IMG/VR virus record: IMGVR_UViG_3300009374_000868
Coordinates: 1-44,799 of that record
Source of the DNA: a virus
Reading direction: 5' to 3' (one strand)
DNA length: 44,799 bases
Within the stretch, counting starts at the first letter, position 1; each line of letters begins with the position of its first letter. The position numbers were made by a program, and so were the translations under genes. Below the pieces are notes generated by a model. It worked only from the letters and a program-made list of their open reading frames with translations, did not search any database and was not told the DNA's origin. Shown in pieces: positions 17,489 through 26,051 of the stretch.

Positions 17489-17958
17489 TGAAAGAAAAGA
17501 TTAGACAAGCACAGGAAGAATTACAGACTCGAATAGACAAGTTCCTGACTGATTGCACCAAATGCCGGATTACGGATGGTAAAGAACTTGTCACATCATT
17601 CTACTTGGCATCGTTCGAAGTCCTGAAAGCAGTGCCATTCTTCTCGCGTAAGACTGGCAGAGTGTTACGGTTTAATTACTGGTGCTGGTTTCAGGAAGTT
17701 CATTTCGAAGCAGGAATGAACCGGTCACACTTGATTTTAATAAAAGAGAGCGAATGGTTGAATGAACGCAATATTGAGATTATTACAGATGGTTACAAGA
17801 TTCTAATCAGCGCAATCGATCCACCCGAAGTAGATCTGGATGCTAATGAGGTTTTCAAAGAATGGAAGTCGTTTCAGGAAGCAAATCCCTGGCTGAATGA
17901 AATTACAAACCAGCTGAGGGAGGAGTTTCAGGATATGGTGAAGAGGGCGATATCATGA
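17488..17958 (+). CDS. Hypothetical protein, 156 aa
   Basis: The start is GTG at 17488, overlapping the upstream TAG by one base, with AAGGA upstream; it is clearly coupled to the giant protein. The N-terminus is helical and contains C-x2-C (DCTKCRITDG). The middle is aromatic-rich (VLRFNYWCWFQEVHFEAGMNRSH). The C-terminus is acidic and helical. There is no known domain. It may assist the upstream protein, since the two are translated together. Confidence 0.7.
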   Translation: MKEKIRQAQEELQTRIDKFLTDCTKCRITDGKELVTSFYLASFEVLKAVPFFSRKTGRVLRFNYWCWFQEVHFEAGMNRSHLILIKESEWLNERNIEIITDGYKILISAIDPPEVDLDANEVFKEWKSFQEANPWLNEITNQLREEFQDMVKRAIS

Positions 17959-18281
17959 GATTGAGATATTTCATTGACTTTCGGTACGATGACAAGGTTC
18001 TGCAATTCCTACCAATCGGAATCTGGATACAGGATATGGGTGATCTTGGGATCGATATGTACTATCCGGACGAGACTTCAGATGAATACTGGGAAGCGAT
18101 GTGGGTGATGAACCGGCTGGTTGAGGACGATTTGAATACGCCACTTAATTTACTTGAATACCATCGGGCAAGGGCTGGATATAAAGGAATGCGATCACGG
18201 ACATTTGAAGAGGAGACTGATTTGAATTTGGATGAATTCATGAGGAAGACTCTGAGTAAATATATGGATGGTAGGAGATAG
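17955..18281 (+). CDS. Hypothetical acidic protein, 108 aa
   Basis: Overlaps the previous gene by 4 nt (ATGA). The protein is rich in Asp, Glu and aromatic residues (IDMYYPDETSDEYWEAMW), with a helical C-terminus (NLDEFMRKTLSKYMDG). It is strongly acidic in the middle. I do not recognise it. DNA mimicry or a binding partner of a neighbour would fit its composition, but that is speculation. Confidence 0.65.
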   Translation: MRLRYFIDFRYDDKVLQFLPIGIWIQDMGDLGIDMYYPDETSDEYWEAMWVMNRLVEDDLNTPLNLLEYHRARAGYKGMRSRTFEEETDLNLDEFMRKTLSKYMDGRR

Positions 18282-18506
18282 ATGGTCAGATTGAAAGAAA
18301 GAGATGTTCTGATCAATCGGACACAGATGCTTGAGATTGCACGCGAATTTAAGATATTTGTTTCAAGATCGACGATTCATAGATGGGCAAATGAACCTGA
18401 TTTCCCGTATGTAATTGGGCAAAGAGGCAGAAATCTGCTTTATTCAAGGTTTGAGTTTATTACATTCCTGAAACGAAAGCTTAGAAGGATTCAGGATATA
18501 CATTGA
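18282..18506 (+). CDS. Small AlpA/excisionase-like helix-turn-helix protein
   Basis: 74 aa starting immediately after the upstream TAG. The layout is of the MerR/AlpA small DNA-binding type: INRTQMLEIAREFKIFVSRSTIHRWANEPDFPYV (about 11-44) gives a helix, turn and recognition helix, followed by a wing (GQRGRNLLYSRFEFITFLK). Proteins like this act as excisionases or transcription regulators. It lies away from the integrase, at the end of a coupled set of three small genes, so a regulatory role may be likelier than excision. Its stop lies inside an AT-rich inverted repeat, CATTGAT-TTT-ATCAATG (18501-18517). Confidence 0.65.
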   Translation: MVRLKERDVLINRTQMLEIAREFKIFVSRSTIHRWANEPDFPYVIGQRGRNLLYSRFEFITFLKRKLRRIQDIH

Positions 18507-18613
18507 TTTTATCAATGGTTTTAATCTATAATTAGGACTTATCAATTCTATTCTTGAATAACATTATCCCTGCCTAATCAATATTTTACTGCAGAAAGCT
18601 TTGTACATTTTGA

Positions 18614-20158
18614 TCAACCAATCAAATGGTATTCTGTGATTTCCTGATGATTAGAATAATCTATTTCACCATAATAACCAAACATTCCCTTCATTGCTTC
18701 TACATGAGGAATCGGTTTATTTGTTTTTTGGTCTACGACTTCCGCTATCCAAAATACTGGATTCGTATTCGATCTTGGTTCTATGGTACATTGCACCCCT
18801 CTTATTCTTGAATATGCCTGCTCAGCAACTTCTTTCATAGAAAAAGATCCATCGTCCGCTAAGTCCTTTATTAACCAAGTTAATATGTGACCCATAAATT
18901 CCTCAGCATGACTCTCTAGTGGAATTATACAACGGTTCCAAAAACAACCTTTACTTTCTTTCCGACACATTCTTCCAAGTTGCACAAGGCAATCTAACGT
19001 AGCAACCACAGTTTGTCTTGAATCAATTTTCGCAGCATTACAACCGAGGTAAGAAAGTGTTTCCATGCAACGATAAACAAAATGATCATGATTTGTTGTT
19101 AAGGCCTTATATCCTAAATTTTTTATAAGAAATGCATATCCAGCAATGTTCCACTGATCGAGACTATTTCCATTGGTCTTTTTTGCATCTTCCTCTATCG
19201 CGTGAATTGCTAGTTCAGTAACGGCATGAATTGTATTTAACACTCTCATCGGCTCATCACTCGTTTTCGCTTCTAAAGTCAATTCACCGAGATGTAGAAT
19301 GTCTTTCATAATGCTCTTCGCAAGACTACTAAGTGGTTTTGCCAAGGTCTTAGGTTTTCTGAGTAAAGCGCATAGTTTTGACGTTAATACCTCTAAATAT
19401 ATACCCTCCTCATCCTCATTTGAAATCCAGTTGATGAGTGCTCCAAAGCGTTTGTGCGTAATTGATCTTACACCCTCTAATTCTTTGTAATCACCTTCTT
19501 GCTTTGATTCAATCTCGTATGACAAAACCAAAATATTTAATATCTGATCCATACACTTGAGAAAAACAGGATAATCATTATTGCTGAATGATTGTTTAAA
19601 TACAACTGCTACTTTATCCCAAACGTCATTCTCAGGAAGTCCAAGTGATTCTGGTAGAAAGGAATATTCATGCTCTGGAATATCAAATACTTTCTTGCTT
19701 TCGAGAAATTTATTATGTCGTTTTACTTCTTGTGAAGTTATCTCATATAAGTTATCCACATATCTTAGGATTAATTTATTTTTACAAACATTGTTTAGAT
19801 ATTTAACCGGATCAAGATAGTTCATGGTTAATATCGCATTGTCAATAGATGACCAAAATATAAAGGGCAGAATCCAGAATGCAATATGCGAGTATAACGA
19901 TGGAAGTACTAAAAATAAAATTAAAGGCACGAAAGGAAAAAACAACAAAAGGGTGATATTAAACCATTGACGTTTAGTTATTTCTACCAATATGGGTTTA
20001 TATCGAGAAAGCTGATATCCAAAGAAAGTAAAATTTATGGAGAAAATAGCAATAACGAAATTAGCGCTAATTAACCATCCCGAAAACTGATCGATATCTT
20101 TACCTATCGAGAGAAAGATTAATGCAATTTCAATTACGATAAAGAAAAGAAGTCTCAT
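18614..20158 (-). CDS. Membrane-anchored hypothetical protein, AT-rich accessory gene
   Basis: 514 aa. Hydrophobic segments at about 2-19, 28-49, 66-88 and 91-108 suggest three or four membrane helices at the N-terminus. A large, mostly helical soluble part of about 390 aa follows, with several Cys (CMDQILNIL, LGCNAAKID, GRMCRKESKGCFWNRC). It has a good Shine-Dalgarno sequence (GAGGGG) before the ATG. The gene is opposite to the late operon and visibly more AT-rich than its neighbours, and AT-rich noncoding DNA flanks it, so it looks like a separately acquired moron. The layout would fit a membrane-bound defence or superinfection-exclusion protein, but no family is recognised. Confidence 0.75.
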   Translation of the reverse strand: MRLLFFIVIEIALIFLSIGKDIDQFSGWLISANFVIAIFSINFTFFGYQLSRYKPILVEITKRQWFNITLLLFFPFVPLILFLVLPSLYSHIAFWILPFIFWSSIDNAILTMNYLDPVKYLNNVCKNKLILRYVDNLYEITSQEVKRHNKFLESKKVFDIPEHEYSFLPESLGLPENDVWDKVAVVFKQSFSNNDYPVFLKCMDQILNILVLSYEIESKQEGDYKELEGVRSITHKRFGALINWISNEDEEGIYLEVLTSKLCALLRKPKTLAKPLSSLAKSIMKDILHLGELTLEAKTSDEPMRVLNTIHAVTELAIHAIEEDAKKTNGNSLDQWNIAGYAFLIKNLGYKALTTNHDHFVYRCMETLSYLGCNAAKIDSRQTVVATLDCLVQLGRMCRKESKGCFWNRCIIPLESHAEEFMGHILTWLIKDLADDGSFSMKEVAEQAYSRIRGVQCTIEPRSNTNPVFWIAEVVDQKTNKPIPHVEAMKGMFGYYGEIDYSNHQEITEYHLIG

Positions 20159-20425
20159 TTAATTCCCCTCTAATATGACTAGTGACATAAAAAATATTTC
20201 CTCTGGGAAGGGCAAAAAAACAACCAAACACCCTCTCTAAAAGATAGTTAAATCTTGTGAGATTAAATATTTCGATGCAATCCTGTTCATTAATACCCTA
20301 AAATGGATATCGATTGTATGAACCTAATCTGAAATCCCATTAGTCCCGTCAGTTCTGGATAAATCAGTTCCCGCCCTTTAACATAGTCTCATGGTTAATT
20401 CTAAGACTAAATCAAAATCGGTTCG

Positions 20426-23400
20426 ATGAACACCGAATTCAAACGCGTTCGCTTCATCCTCGAAGCGGAGGCTGAGTTTTGCCTAGCACGGGATACAGAG
20501 GACAATATCGAAGCAGCGCAGGATCTGCCTCCGTACGTTACCAATTACATCGGTTCCAAACAGAAACTGGTGGATTGGATCTGGGTGCATACTCCAGACG
20601 GCGTAAAGAGTGCGCTCGATGCCTTTTCAGGTAGTGCGGTGGTTGGTTACATGTACAAGGCTAAAGGGCTGCGCGTGATTGCCAACGACCGGTTGCATTA
20701 CTGTTACCACATCGCCAGAGCGATCATCGAGAACAACTCCGTGACGGTTTCGGGCGAAGAACTCGACGCCCTGCTGAAATCCAATTCCAAGGCAGGCGAC
20801 TTCGTCCAGGAAACCTTCCGAGGGAAGTTCTTCCAATCCGGCGTTCACCAGATAATCGATAATATACGGTTAAACATTGATGATCTACAAGGATATAAGA
20901 AGGACATTGCGCTTTTTGCCCTAGCTAAGACCTGTATTTCAGGTTCTGGCAGCTATGGTCACTTCGCATCGACATCTAAGGGAAGCGGAAATCGGCAAGC
21001 GGATACACCCAAAGCATTTACCGACCGCTTCCGGGATAACATCGTTCGGGTAAACAGCCTGGTCTTTGACAACGGCAAAGAGAACAAGGTTTTCTGCAAG
21101 GAAATCCTCGAGGTCATTCCTGATGTCAAGGTTGACCTGGCATATTTCGATCCTCCCTATGCTACAGAATTTTCAACTACAAACTATGCGACTTCTTACC
21201 ACTTCGTTGAAGGCTTAATGACTTACTGGAAGGGGCTTGAGATCGATGAATCGAGCCGAGTGAAGAAGTTCCTCACCGACCATCAGACGGTCACGCAGTC
21301 CAATTCCGAAGAGTTCTTCGATGGATTCCTGGACAAGTCAAAGGGAATCAAACATTGGATTATCTCGTACCGGGATCATGCCTATCCGAATGAAGCAAAG
21401 ATGAAGAAGCTGATCAATAGGCATGGCAAGAGTTCCCGGATGTTCAGCAGGGATCACTCTTACAGTATGGCAGGTCAGAACCGCTCTGGCGAAGCATCGC
21501 ACGGCAAAGAACACATCTTTGTCTGCAGCAATCAGATAGCTGCTAAAGCGGACATGTTAGAAGAACCATTCATGACAGTTGCTGACTTGCAAGGTGAAGC
21601 AGCTAAGGATTCTGACGCTCGTGTTACTGCCTTCATGGGTTCGAAGCATGACATGCTGGATTGGATTTGGAACTACACTCCAGAAGGTGTGAAATCAGCT
21701 CTCGACCTGTTCAGTGGCGGAGCCAATGTCGGTTATTTCTACAAGAAGAAGGGATTACGGGTCATCTCGAATGATCTGCTGGACTATCCCTATCACATCG
21801 CAAGGGCGGTAATCGAGAACTCATCGGTCACTATTTCGGATGAGGATATCGAAGCGCTCCTTGAACCGAACTCGTCGGCAGGTGATTTCATAATAAAGAC
21901 ATTTTATGGGTATTACTACACCAAGCCAATACTTGAATTCCTCGAAAACGCTTATGCGAAAATCCAGCAACTCACGGGATATAAAAAAGATATTGCACTC
22001 TTTGCACTTGGTCGTACCTGTCAAATCCGTGCTTGCTTTGGTGAATATTCCCGTTCGAAGAAGAGTTTGACCGAACCGATTCCCGATGACGCCAACAAGT
22101 ATCCCAATTCCCATATTGGTAATCCTTCCACTTCTGAATTCAAGGAACTGTTCGTCAAGTGTATTCATAATGCTAACGCGCTGGTGTTCGACAACGGACA
22201 GGAATGCAAGGTCTATCATCAGGAAGCGCTGAGTCTTCTACCGAAAGTTAATGTCGATCTTGTTTACGCTGATCCACCTTATATGACACAGTTCGGATTC
22301 AACGACTATGAGGACAAGATGCACTTTGTGGAAGGATTGATGACCTATTGGAAGGGCAAAGAAATCCTAGATAATAAACGCCGCAATTACAAGTCAAAAA
22401 CTAAATATAACAAGGACAGCATCCGGCAGTTAATTCAGGGTTTCGTTGAAAGATCTGCTCAGGGTAATTCCAGGCTCCTCATGAGTTATCGGGATAAAGC
22501 TTATCCCACTGCAGCAGAATTAAAAGAAATGTTTGGGGAGAATTACGACGAAGTCGATTTCAGACGACGAGCTGTTTCCTATGGAATCGCTAAGTATGCT
22601 GGTGAAGGATCAGGACGCGACGCTCAGGAGTATTTGATCATTGCGTCAAAACCGAAAAAGCAGAGTTCAGCCAAAGCAGCGATTAATATAACCCGTTCCT
22701 GTCACACATCCCTCACTGGTAACATAATCCTCCCAGAAGGTTTGTCCTCTGAAGCAATAACCCGGAAGCCAGTTGGTGACCAGAAATTCACTTTCATTTT
22801 AACCCATGCCGGCACCAACCTCAATGGGGATCATTTCAGTGTTGACGAGCTTCGCAAAAACCATGAAAGCGCAATCAATACAAAGATCGATCTTAAGCAT
22901 TCACAGGATTTGACGGATATCGTGGGTGGAGTTACCGAGGCTCGGTTCAAGGAAGAAGATAATGGTTTTGTCGAGTGCGATGGTGAACTCTACACCGAGG
23001 ACAATCCGTTTGCCCGTCTAGCGCACAAGCTGATCCGTAAGGGTATCGTGAAGCAGGTCTCGATGGAGTGTGATTATGAGGAAGGTGAGTGTTCGATCTG
23101 CAAGAAACGCATTAAATCGAAGAAGAATTATTGTCTGCACCTCAAGAAATATAAAGGGCAGGAATATCAAGGCAGGAAGGTTTACGAGATCCTGCACAAC
23201 ATAACATTCACTGGGATGGGACTCCTGGACCGCAAGGGAGCTGATCCCGGTGCGAAAATATTAAGTGTAGCAAAAAACACATTAAGCATAGAGGATAACA
23301 ATATGGAAACGATTGCCGATTTCCAGTCCTATTTGACCGCTAAAAAGATTAACGAGGAGGTCTGGCCGTTGACCAGCGCTTTCGAGGGATACATCAGGGA

Positions 23401-23959
23401 ACTGCTGAAAAAATTTGGTTCGGAAGAGATGAGTGCCAATGATCTGAACTCGTCAATCACCACAGGACTGGAAGTGTTCAGCAACAAGGTTAAGGGTCTG
23501 GTCAATGTGGCGAAAAGCGAGGCGGCAAACAAAGCCTCTGCTGGAGTCGAGGAAGACCTGAAGAAAGTTCAGCAGGAGAATGAGGACCTGAAGAAACAGG
23601 TCGAAGATCTGCAGAAGAAAATCGAGGCTCATGAAACCGAGAAACGCAAGGCTGAACGAAATACCCGAGCCGCTAAACTGGTCGAAACCTGGGAACAGCG
23701 CGGACGGAAGTTCAAGGATGAAGACGAACGAACGGCTGAGATCGAACGCCTTGCCGGTCTGGATGACAGCGCTTTTGATGCTGCCAGATCAGTAATTGAT
23801 GCTTTACCGGAAAACAAGGCTGAAGGCGCGGAACACAAGGATAAGGTGCTACGCAGTGATGCCGGTATCGATCCTGCTGTAGTGGATGATAAAACAGGCA
23901 ACCTGGCAACGCGGCTCAGCAAGGGATTGCGCGACGTTCGTGAAGCCCAGATTACATAA
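20426..23959 (+). CDS. Tandem D12-class DNA adenine methyltransferases fused to prohead protease and scaffold
   Basis: One uninterrupted 1177-aa frame. Residues 36-370 form a D12-type N6-adenine methyltransferase with AdoMet motif DAFSGS (65-70) and catalytic DPPY (242-245). Residues 398-742 form a second, paralogous one with DLFSGG (427-432) and DPPY (616-619); both share the stretch HFVEGLMTYWKG. Residues 785-945 form a prohead serine protease-like domain, with candidate catalytic His in IDLKHSQD (H825) and Ser in KQVSMEC (S879), and an inserted C-x2-C-x10-C-x-H knuckle (889-905). From 960 on it is a scaffold-like region with a coiled coil (about 1050-1085). No good ribosome site precedes ATG 20426. 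The upstream 267 nt are AT-rich, with no gene. The methyltransferases could protect DNA from restriction; fusion to the head-assembly protein suggests they enter the prohead. Confidence 0.88.
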   Translation: MNTEFKRVRFILEAEAEFCLARDTEDNIEAAQDLPPYVTNYIGSKQKLVDWIWVHTPDGVKSALDAFSGSAVVGYMYKAKGLRVIANDRLHYCYHIARAIIENNSVTVSGEELDALLKSNSKAGDFVQETFRGKFFQSGVHQIIDNIRLNIDDLQGYKKDIALFALAKTCISGSGSYGHFASTSKGSGNRQADTPKAFTDRFRDNIVRVNSLVFDNGKENKVFCKEILEVIPDVKVDLAYFDPPYATEFSTTNYATSYHFVEGLMTYWKGLEIDESSRVKKFLTDHQTVTQSNSEEFFDGFLDKSKGIKHWIISYRDHAYPNEAKMKKLINRHGKSSRMFSRDHSYSMAGQNRSGEASHGKEHIFVCSNQIAAKADMLEEPFMTVADLQGEAAKDSDARVTAFMGSKHDMLDWIWNYTPEGVKSALDLFSGGANVGYFYKKKGLRVISNDLLDYPYHIARAVIENSSVTISDEDIEALLEPNSSAGDFIIKTFYGYYYTKPILEFLENAYAKIQQLTGYKKDIALFALGRTCQIRACFGEYSRSKKSLTEPIPDDANKYPNSHIGNPSTSEFKELFVKCIHNANALVFDNGQECKVYHQEALSLLPKVNVDLVYADPPYMTQFGFNDYEDKMHFVEGLMTYWKGKEILDNKRRNYKSKTKYNKDSIRQLIQGFVERSAQGNSRLLMSYRDKAYPTAAELKEMFGENYDEVDFRRRAVSYGIAKYAGEGSGRDAQEYLIIASKPKKQSSAKAAINITRSCHTSLTGNIILPEGLSSEAITRKPVGDQKFTFILTHAGTNLNGDHFSVDELRKNHESAINTKIDLKHSQDLTDIVGGVTEARFKEEDNGFVECDGELYTEDNPFARLAHKLIRKGIVKQVSMECDYEEGECSICKKRIKSKKNYCLHLKKYKGQEYQGRKVYEILHNITFTGMGLLDRKGADPGAKILSVAKNTLSIEDNNMETIADFQSYLTAKKINEEVWPLTSAFEGYIRELLKKFGSEEMSANDLNSSITTGLEVFSNKVKGLVNVAKSEAANKASAGVEEDLKKVQQENEDLKKQVEDLQKKIEAHETEKRKAERNTRAAKLVETWEQRGRKFKDEDERTAEIERLAGLDDSAFDAARSVIDALPENKAEGAEHKDKVLRSDAGIDPAVVDDKTGNLATRLSKGLRDVREAQIT
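23303..23959 (+). CDS. Nested scaffold protein from an internal in-frame start
   Basis: Within the fusion gene, ATG 23303 is preceded by GAGG with 8-nt spacing (GAGGATAACAATATG), right after the protease domain ends (GADPGAKILSVAK). Translation here gives a 218-aa scaffold: a helical start, a Lys/Glu/Gln-rich coiled coil (DLKKVQQENEDLKKQVEDL) and an acidic end. The same nested arrangement of protease and scaffold is known for lambda C/Nu3 and Mu I/Z. The internal ribosome site is a better match than that of the full-length ORF, so the scaffold is expected in excess over the fusion protein. Confidence 0.65.
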   Translation: METIADFQSYLTAKKINEEVWPLTSAFEGYIRELLKKFGSEEMSANDLNSSITTGLEVFSNKVKGLVNVAKSEAANKASAGVEEDLKKVQQENEDLKKQVEDLQKKIEAHETEKRKAERNTRAAKLVETWEQRGRKFKDEDERTAEIERLAGLDDSAFDAARSVIDALPENKAEGAEHKDKVLRSDAGIDPAVVDDKTGNLATRLSKGLRDVREAQIT

Positions 23960-23968
23960 GGAGATAAA

Positions 23969-24364
23969 ATGAGTGATTTCTATTTTAATCCATCGCATCC
24001 GGGAATTGCCTATGGTGATGGCGAGCTGCAGGGTCCGGGTGAAAAGGGTCAGTTCGTCAAACTGATCGATAACGACACCTTCGAGGTGGTGTCCGATGCG
24101 GCGGATGTTCCGGTAGGCATAATCTACCATCTCGACAAGCTGCAGCATATCACACCAGCAGCTACCGACAGGAATAAGGTTGCGGTCTATATGGATGGCG
24201 GCATCTATGAGACTGATAATATCACCGGTACAATCAGCGCGGATGATGATCTGACTTTCGATCCGACAAACGGAAACATTAAAGCTTGGGAAGCAGGTAA
24301 CTTTGTTGTCGGAAAAGCGCTGGCAGTTGAAGGCAGCATCGTCAAATTCAAGCTCGCACTGTAG
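23969..24364 (+). CDS. Probable capsid decoration protein
   Basis: 131 aa, beta-rich and acidic, lying between scaffold and major capsid protein. The start has AGGAG. The composition (GPGEKGQFVKLIDNDTFEV, VAVYMDGGIYETD, NFVVGKALAVEGSIVKF) resembles the small head-decoration proteins found in this position in lambda-like and Mu-like phages. It would bind the outer capsid surface and stabilise it. The role is inferred mostly from position. Confidence 0.7.
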   Translation: MSDFYFNPSHPGIAYGDGELQGPGEKGQFVKLIDNDTFEVVSDAADVPVGIIYHLDKLQHITPAATDRNKVAVYMDGGIYETDNITGTISADDDLTFDPTNGNIKAWEAGNFVVGKALAVEGSIVKFKLAL

Positions 24365-24372
24365 GAGAATTT

Positions 24373-25230
24373 ATGAAAACAAAAGCAATTACACCTGAAA
24401 AGTTCGATGCGATTGGCGCTGATATCAGGGAAGCATACGGAATGGGAGCTGATGGATTGCGCACGATTGCAGCCTCCATTGCCCCTCCGATTTACGACGA
24501 GATCAGACAGAAAGAGATCGCCTCGCTGCTACTCACAGAAAACAAACTACCCAAGGGTGAACCAGCGCGTTACAACAAGATCAAGGAGGTTCAGGCGTAT
24601 TGGATCGCTTCCGGAGGACAAGTTCACCGCTCGAACATGGATGATGCCGAGATCGAATTCCCCGTTGACCGCGTTGCATCCAATCCAGCGGTTGATGTGT
24701 CGGTTCTGCGTAACGGCGATGTACATCGCTTGACCGACATGGAGAAATGGGCAGGTTCTGCAATTCGCAAAAAACTTAACAAGCGTGCTGTGAAGGTCAT
24801 TTCCGGAGCAATTCCGGAAGCCAATACGGTTGAGATCGGCGGCGCTTCATTAACCGAGGATGGACTCAACCAGGCGATATCATTGCTCGAAGATAAAGAC
24901 TTGACCATCAAGTACATCGTGATGCGCGGTGGTCGTTTCAACGATATGCGCGGTTGGGATCTCGATCCGGTGACTGAGCGTGAGCTACGGGAGAAGGGTA
25001 TCCTGAAGTATTTCAATGGCGCACAGGTCATGACTACATCGGCTGCTCAGATGGATGAGATTCTATTAATCCCGGATGAGCCGGTCGGCAAGATGGCGGT
25101 AAGGACACCGATTGCTGTTGAACCGGACAATCGTCCGAGCGAATTCAAGGTCAGTTGGGTGGTGTGGATGGAACTGGCGCTGGGAGTTTTACGCTCCGAC
25201 CTGCTGGCTAAAGTCAAGATTCTCGGATAG
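24373..25230 (+). CDS. Major capsid protein (HK97-type fold expected)
   Basis: 285 aa directly after the protease/scaffold and decoration genes, with GGAG 7-8 nt before the ATG. It is of typical length for a mature-sized HK97-fold protein without a long N-terminal delta domain, consistent with a separate scaffold. Segments such as TERELREKGILKYFNGAQVMTTSA and the late strand RPSEFKVSWVVWMELALGVL fit the P-domain/A-domain layout of phage capsid proteins. The assignment rests on position plus overall character. Confidence 0.83.
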   Translation: MKTKAITPEKFDAIGADIREAYGMGADGLRTIAASIAPPIYDEIRQKEIASLLLTENKLPKGEPARYNKIKEVQAYWIASGGQVHRSNMDDAEIEFPVDRVASNPAVDVSVLRNGDVHRLTDMEKWAGSAIRKKLNKRAVKVISGAIPEANTVEIGGASLTEDGLNQAISLLEDKDLTIKYIVMRGGRFNDMRGWDLDPVTERELREKGILKYFNGAQVMTTSAAQMDEILLIPDEPVGKMAVRTPIAVEPDNRPSEFKVSWVVWMELALGVLRSDLLAKVKILG

Positions 25231-25240
25231 GAGTTTAAAA

Positions 25241-25636
25241 ATGAAAAGAATTATTAACCAGCGACCAGGCATCCTGATTTTGCCTCTGTCCAAGCTGATC
25301 TTCAAACCGAAAGCTGTGATATCGATTGAGGAGATTACCGATGAAGTCCAGCGAGCAATAGATAAAGGCTGGGTGAAACTCGAGGATGAAAAACAGGAGA
25401 TATCTGAATCGAAAACGAATTCCGATACACCTGCTCACGATTGGGAGGTCGACTACTCTCGCGTTGAAGAAAACCTTGTCACGATCACGGATAAGATTTC
25501 TGGCAGGTCTGTAACAGGTGAAATCCAGGAGAAGAAAGGCGATCAGCATTTCACTCTTAAGGATATCGGTACGGTGAAGAAGCAACAATTCTGGCCTACA
25601 GCACAGGCAATGGAAATAATCGATGGTACTGAGTGA
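25241..25636 (+). CDS. Hypothetical head-associated protein, 131 aa
   Basis: Begins at ATG 25241 after a good ribosome site (TAGGAGTTTAAAA). The frame is open upstream into the capsid gene, but that extension has no ribosome site and is Trp/Cys-rich shadow sequence. The N-terminus (RPGILILPLSKLIFKPKAVISIEEITDEVQRAIDKGWVK) is followed by a polar linker and a small beta-rich end. It lies between capsid and connector genes, where some phages encode short accessory head proteins. Function is unknown. Confidence 0.75.
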   Translation: MKRIINQRPGILILPLSKLIFKPKAVISIEEITDEVQRAIDKGWVKLEDEKQEISESKTNSDTPAHDWEVDYSRVEENLVTITDKISGRSVTGEIQEKKGDQHFTLKDIGTVKKQQFWPTAQAMEIIDGTE

Positions 25637-26051
25637 CTTAACACAGGCGTTACGCCTCGAGTATCATGACCGTGACGAAAACTCTCCACTGCTTGAAGAC
25701 GAGCAACTGGAACGAGCAACGCGAAGGGCAATAGTCTCGATAAATAAAGATTTGAAGCGCAGTTATGCAGTCGACAATCAGGGCAACATCTCACCCGATC
25801 TGGAAGATGATGACAAGGAGGTATTGCTACTCAACGCTCTGACTGTGGTCTGCCGGATGATGCAGGCTAAAACCGCTCGCAACTTTTCGTTCTCATCGGG
25901 TGATAAGAAAGTGGATAAGACGAAGCAACCCGTTTATTGGGCGGAACTCGGTCGCAGTTATCAGGCGCAATACAGTCAGACGGTTTCAGAGCGCAATCCT
26001 GAATATGGCGGTGGCATTCCTGATGTTATACCGCAGATCTATGGACAGTAG
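25623..26051 (+). CDS. Head-tail connector (adaptor-like) protein
   Basis: 142 aa overlapping the previous gene by 14 nt. It is mostly helical (LSDLTQALRLEYHDRDENSPLLEDEQLERATRRAIVSINKD, then EVLLLNALTVVCRMMQAKTARNF), which is the pattern of the gp6/gp15-type adaptors that bind the portal. A flexible Gly/Pro-rich end follows (YGGGIPDVIPQIYGQ). The role is inferred from position and helical layout. Confidence 0.72.
   Translation: MVLSDLTQALRLEYHDRDENSPLLEDEQLERATRRAIVSINKDLKRSYAVDNQGNISPDLEDDDKEVLLLNALTVVCRMMQAKTARNFSFSSGDKKVDKTKQPVYWAELGRSYQAQYSQTVSERNPEYGGGIPDVIPQIYGQ

Noticed and set aside
18503-18532. TTGATT-N18-TATAAT, a promoter-like sequence on the + strand
   Set aside because: No + strand gene follows for almost 1.9 kb, and AT-rich DNA gives such matches by chance; it would run antisense to the membrane gene.
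25112-25240. Upstream extension of the 131-aa gene after the capsid gene
   Set aside because: The added residues are Trp/Cys/Arg-rich shadow of the capsid gene; ATG 25241 has a clear ribosome site.
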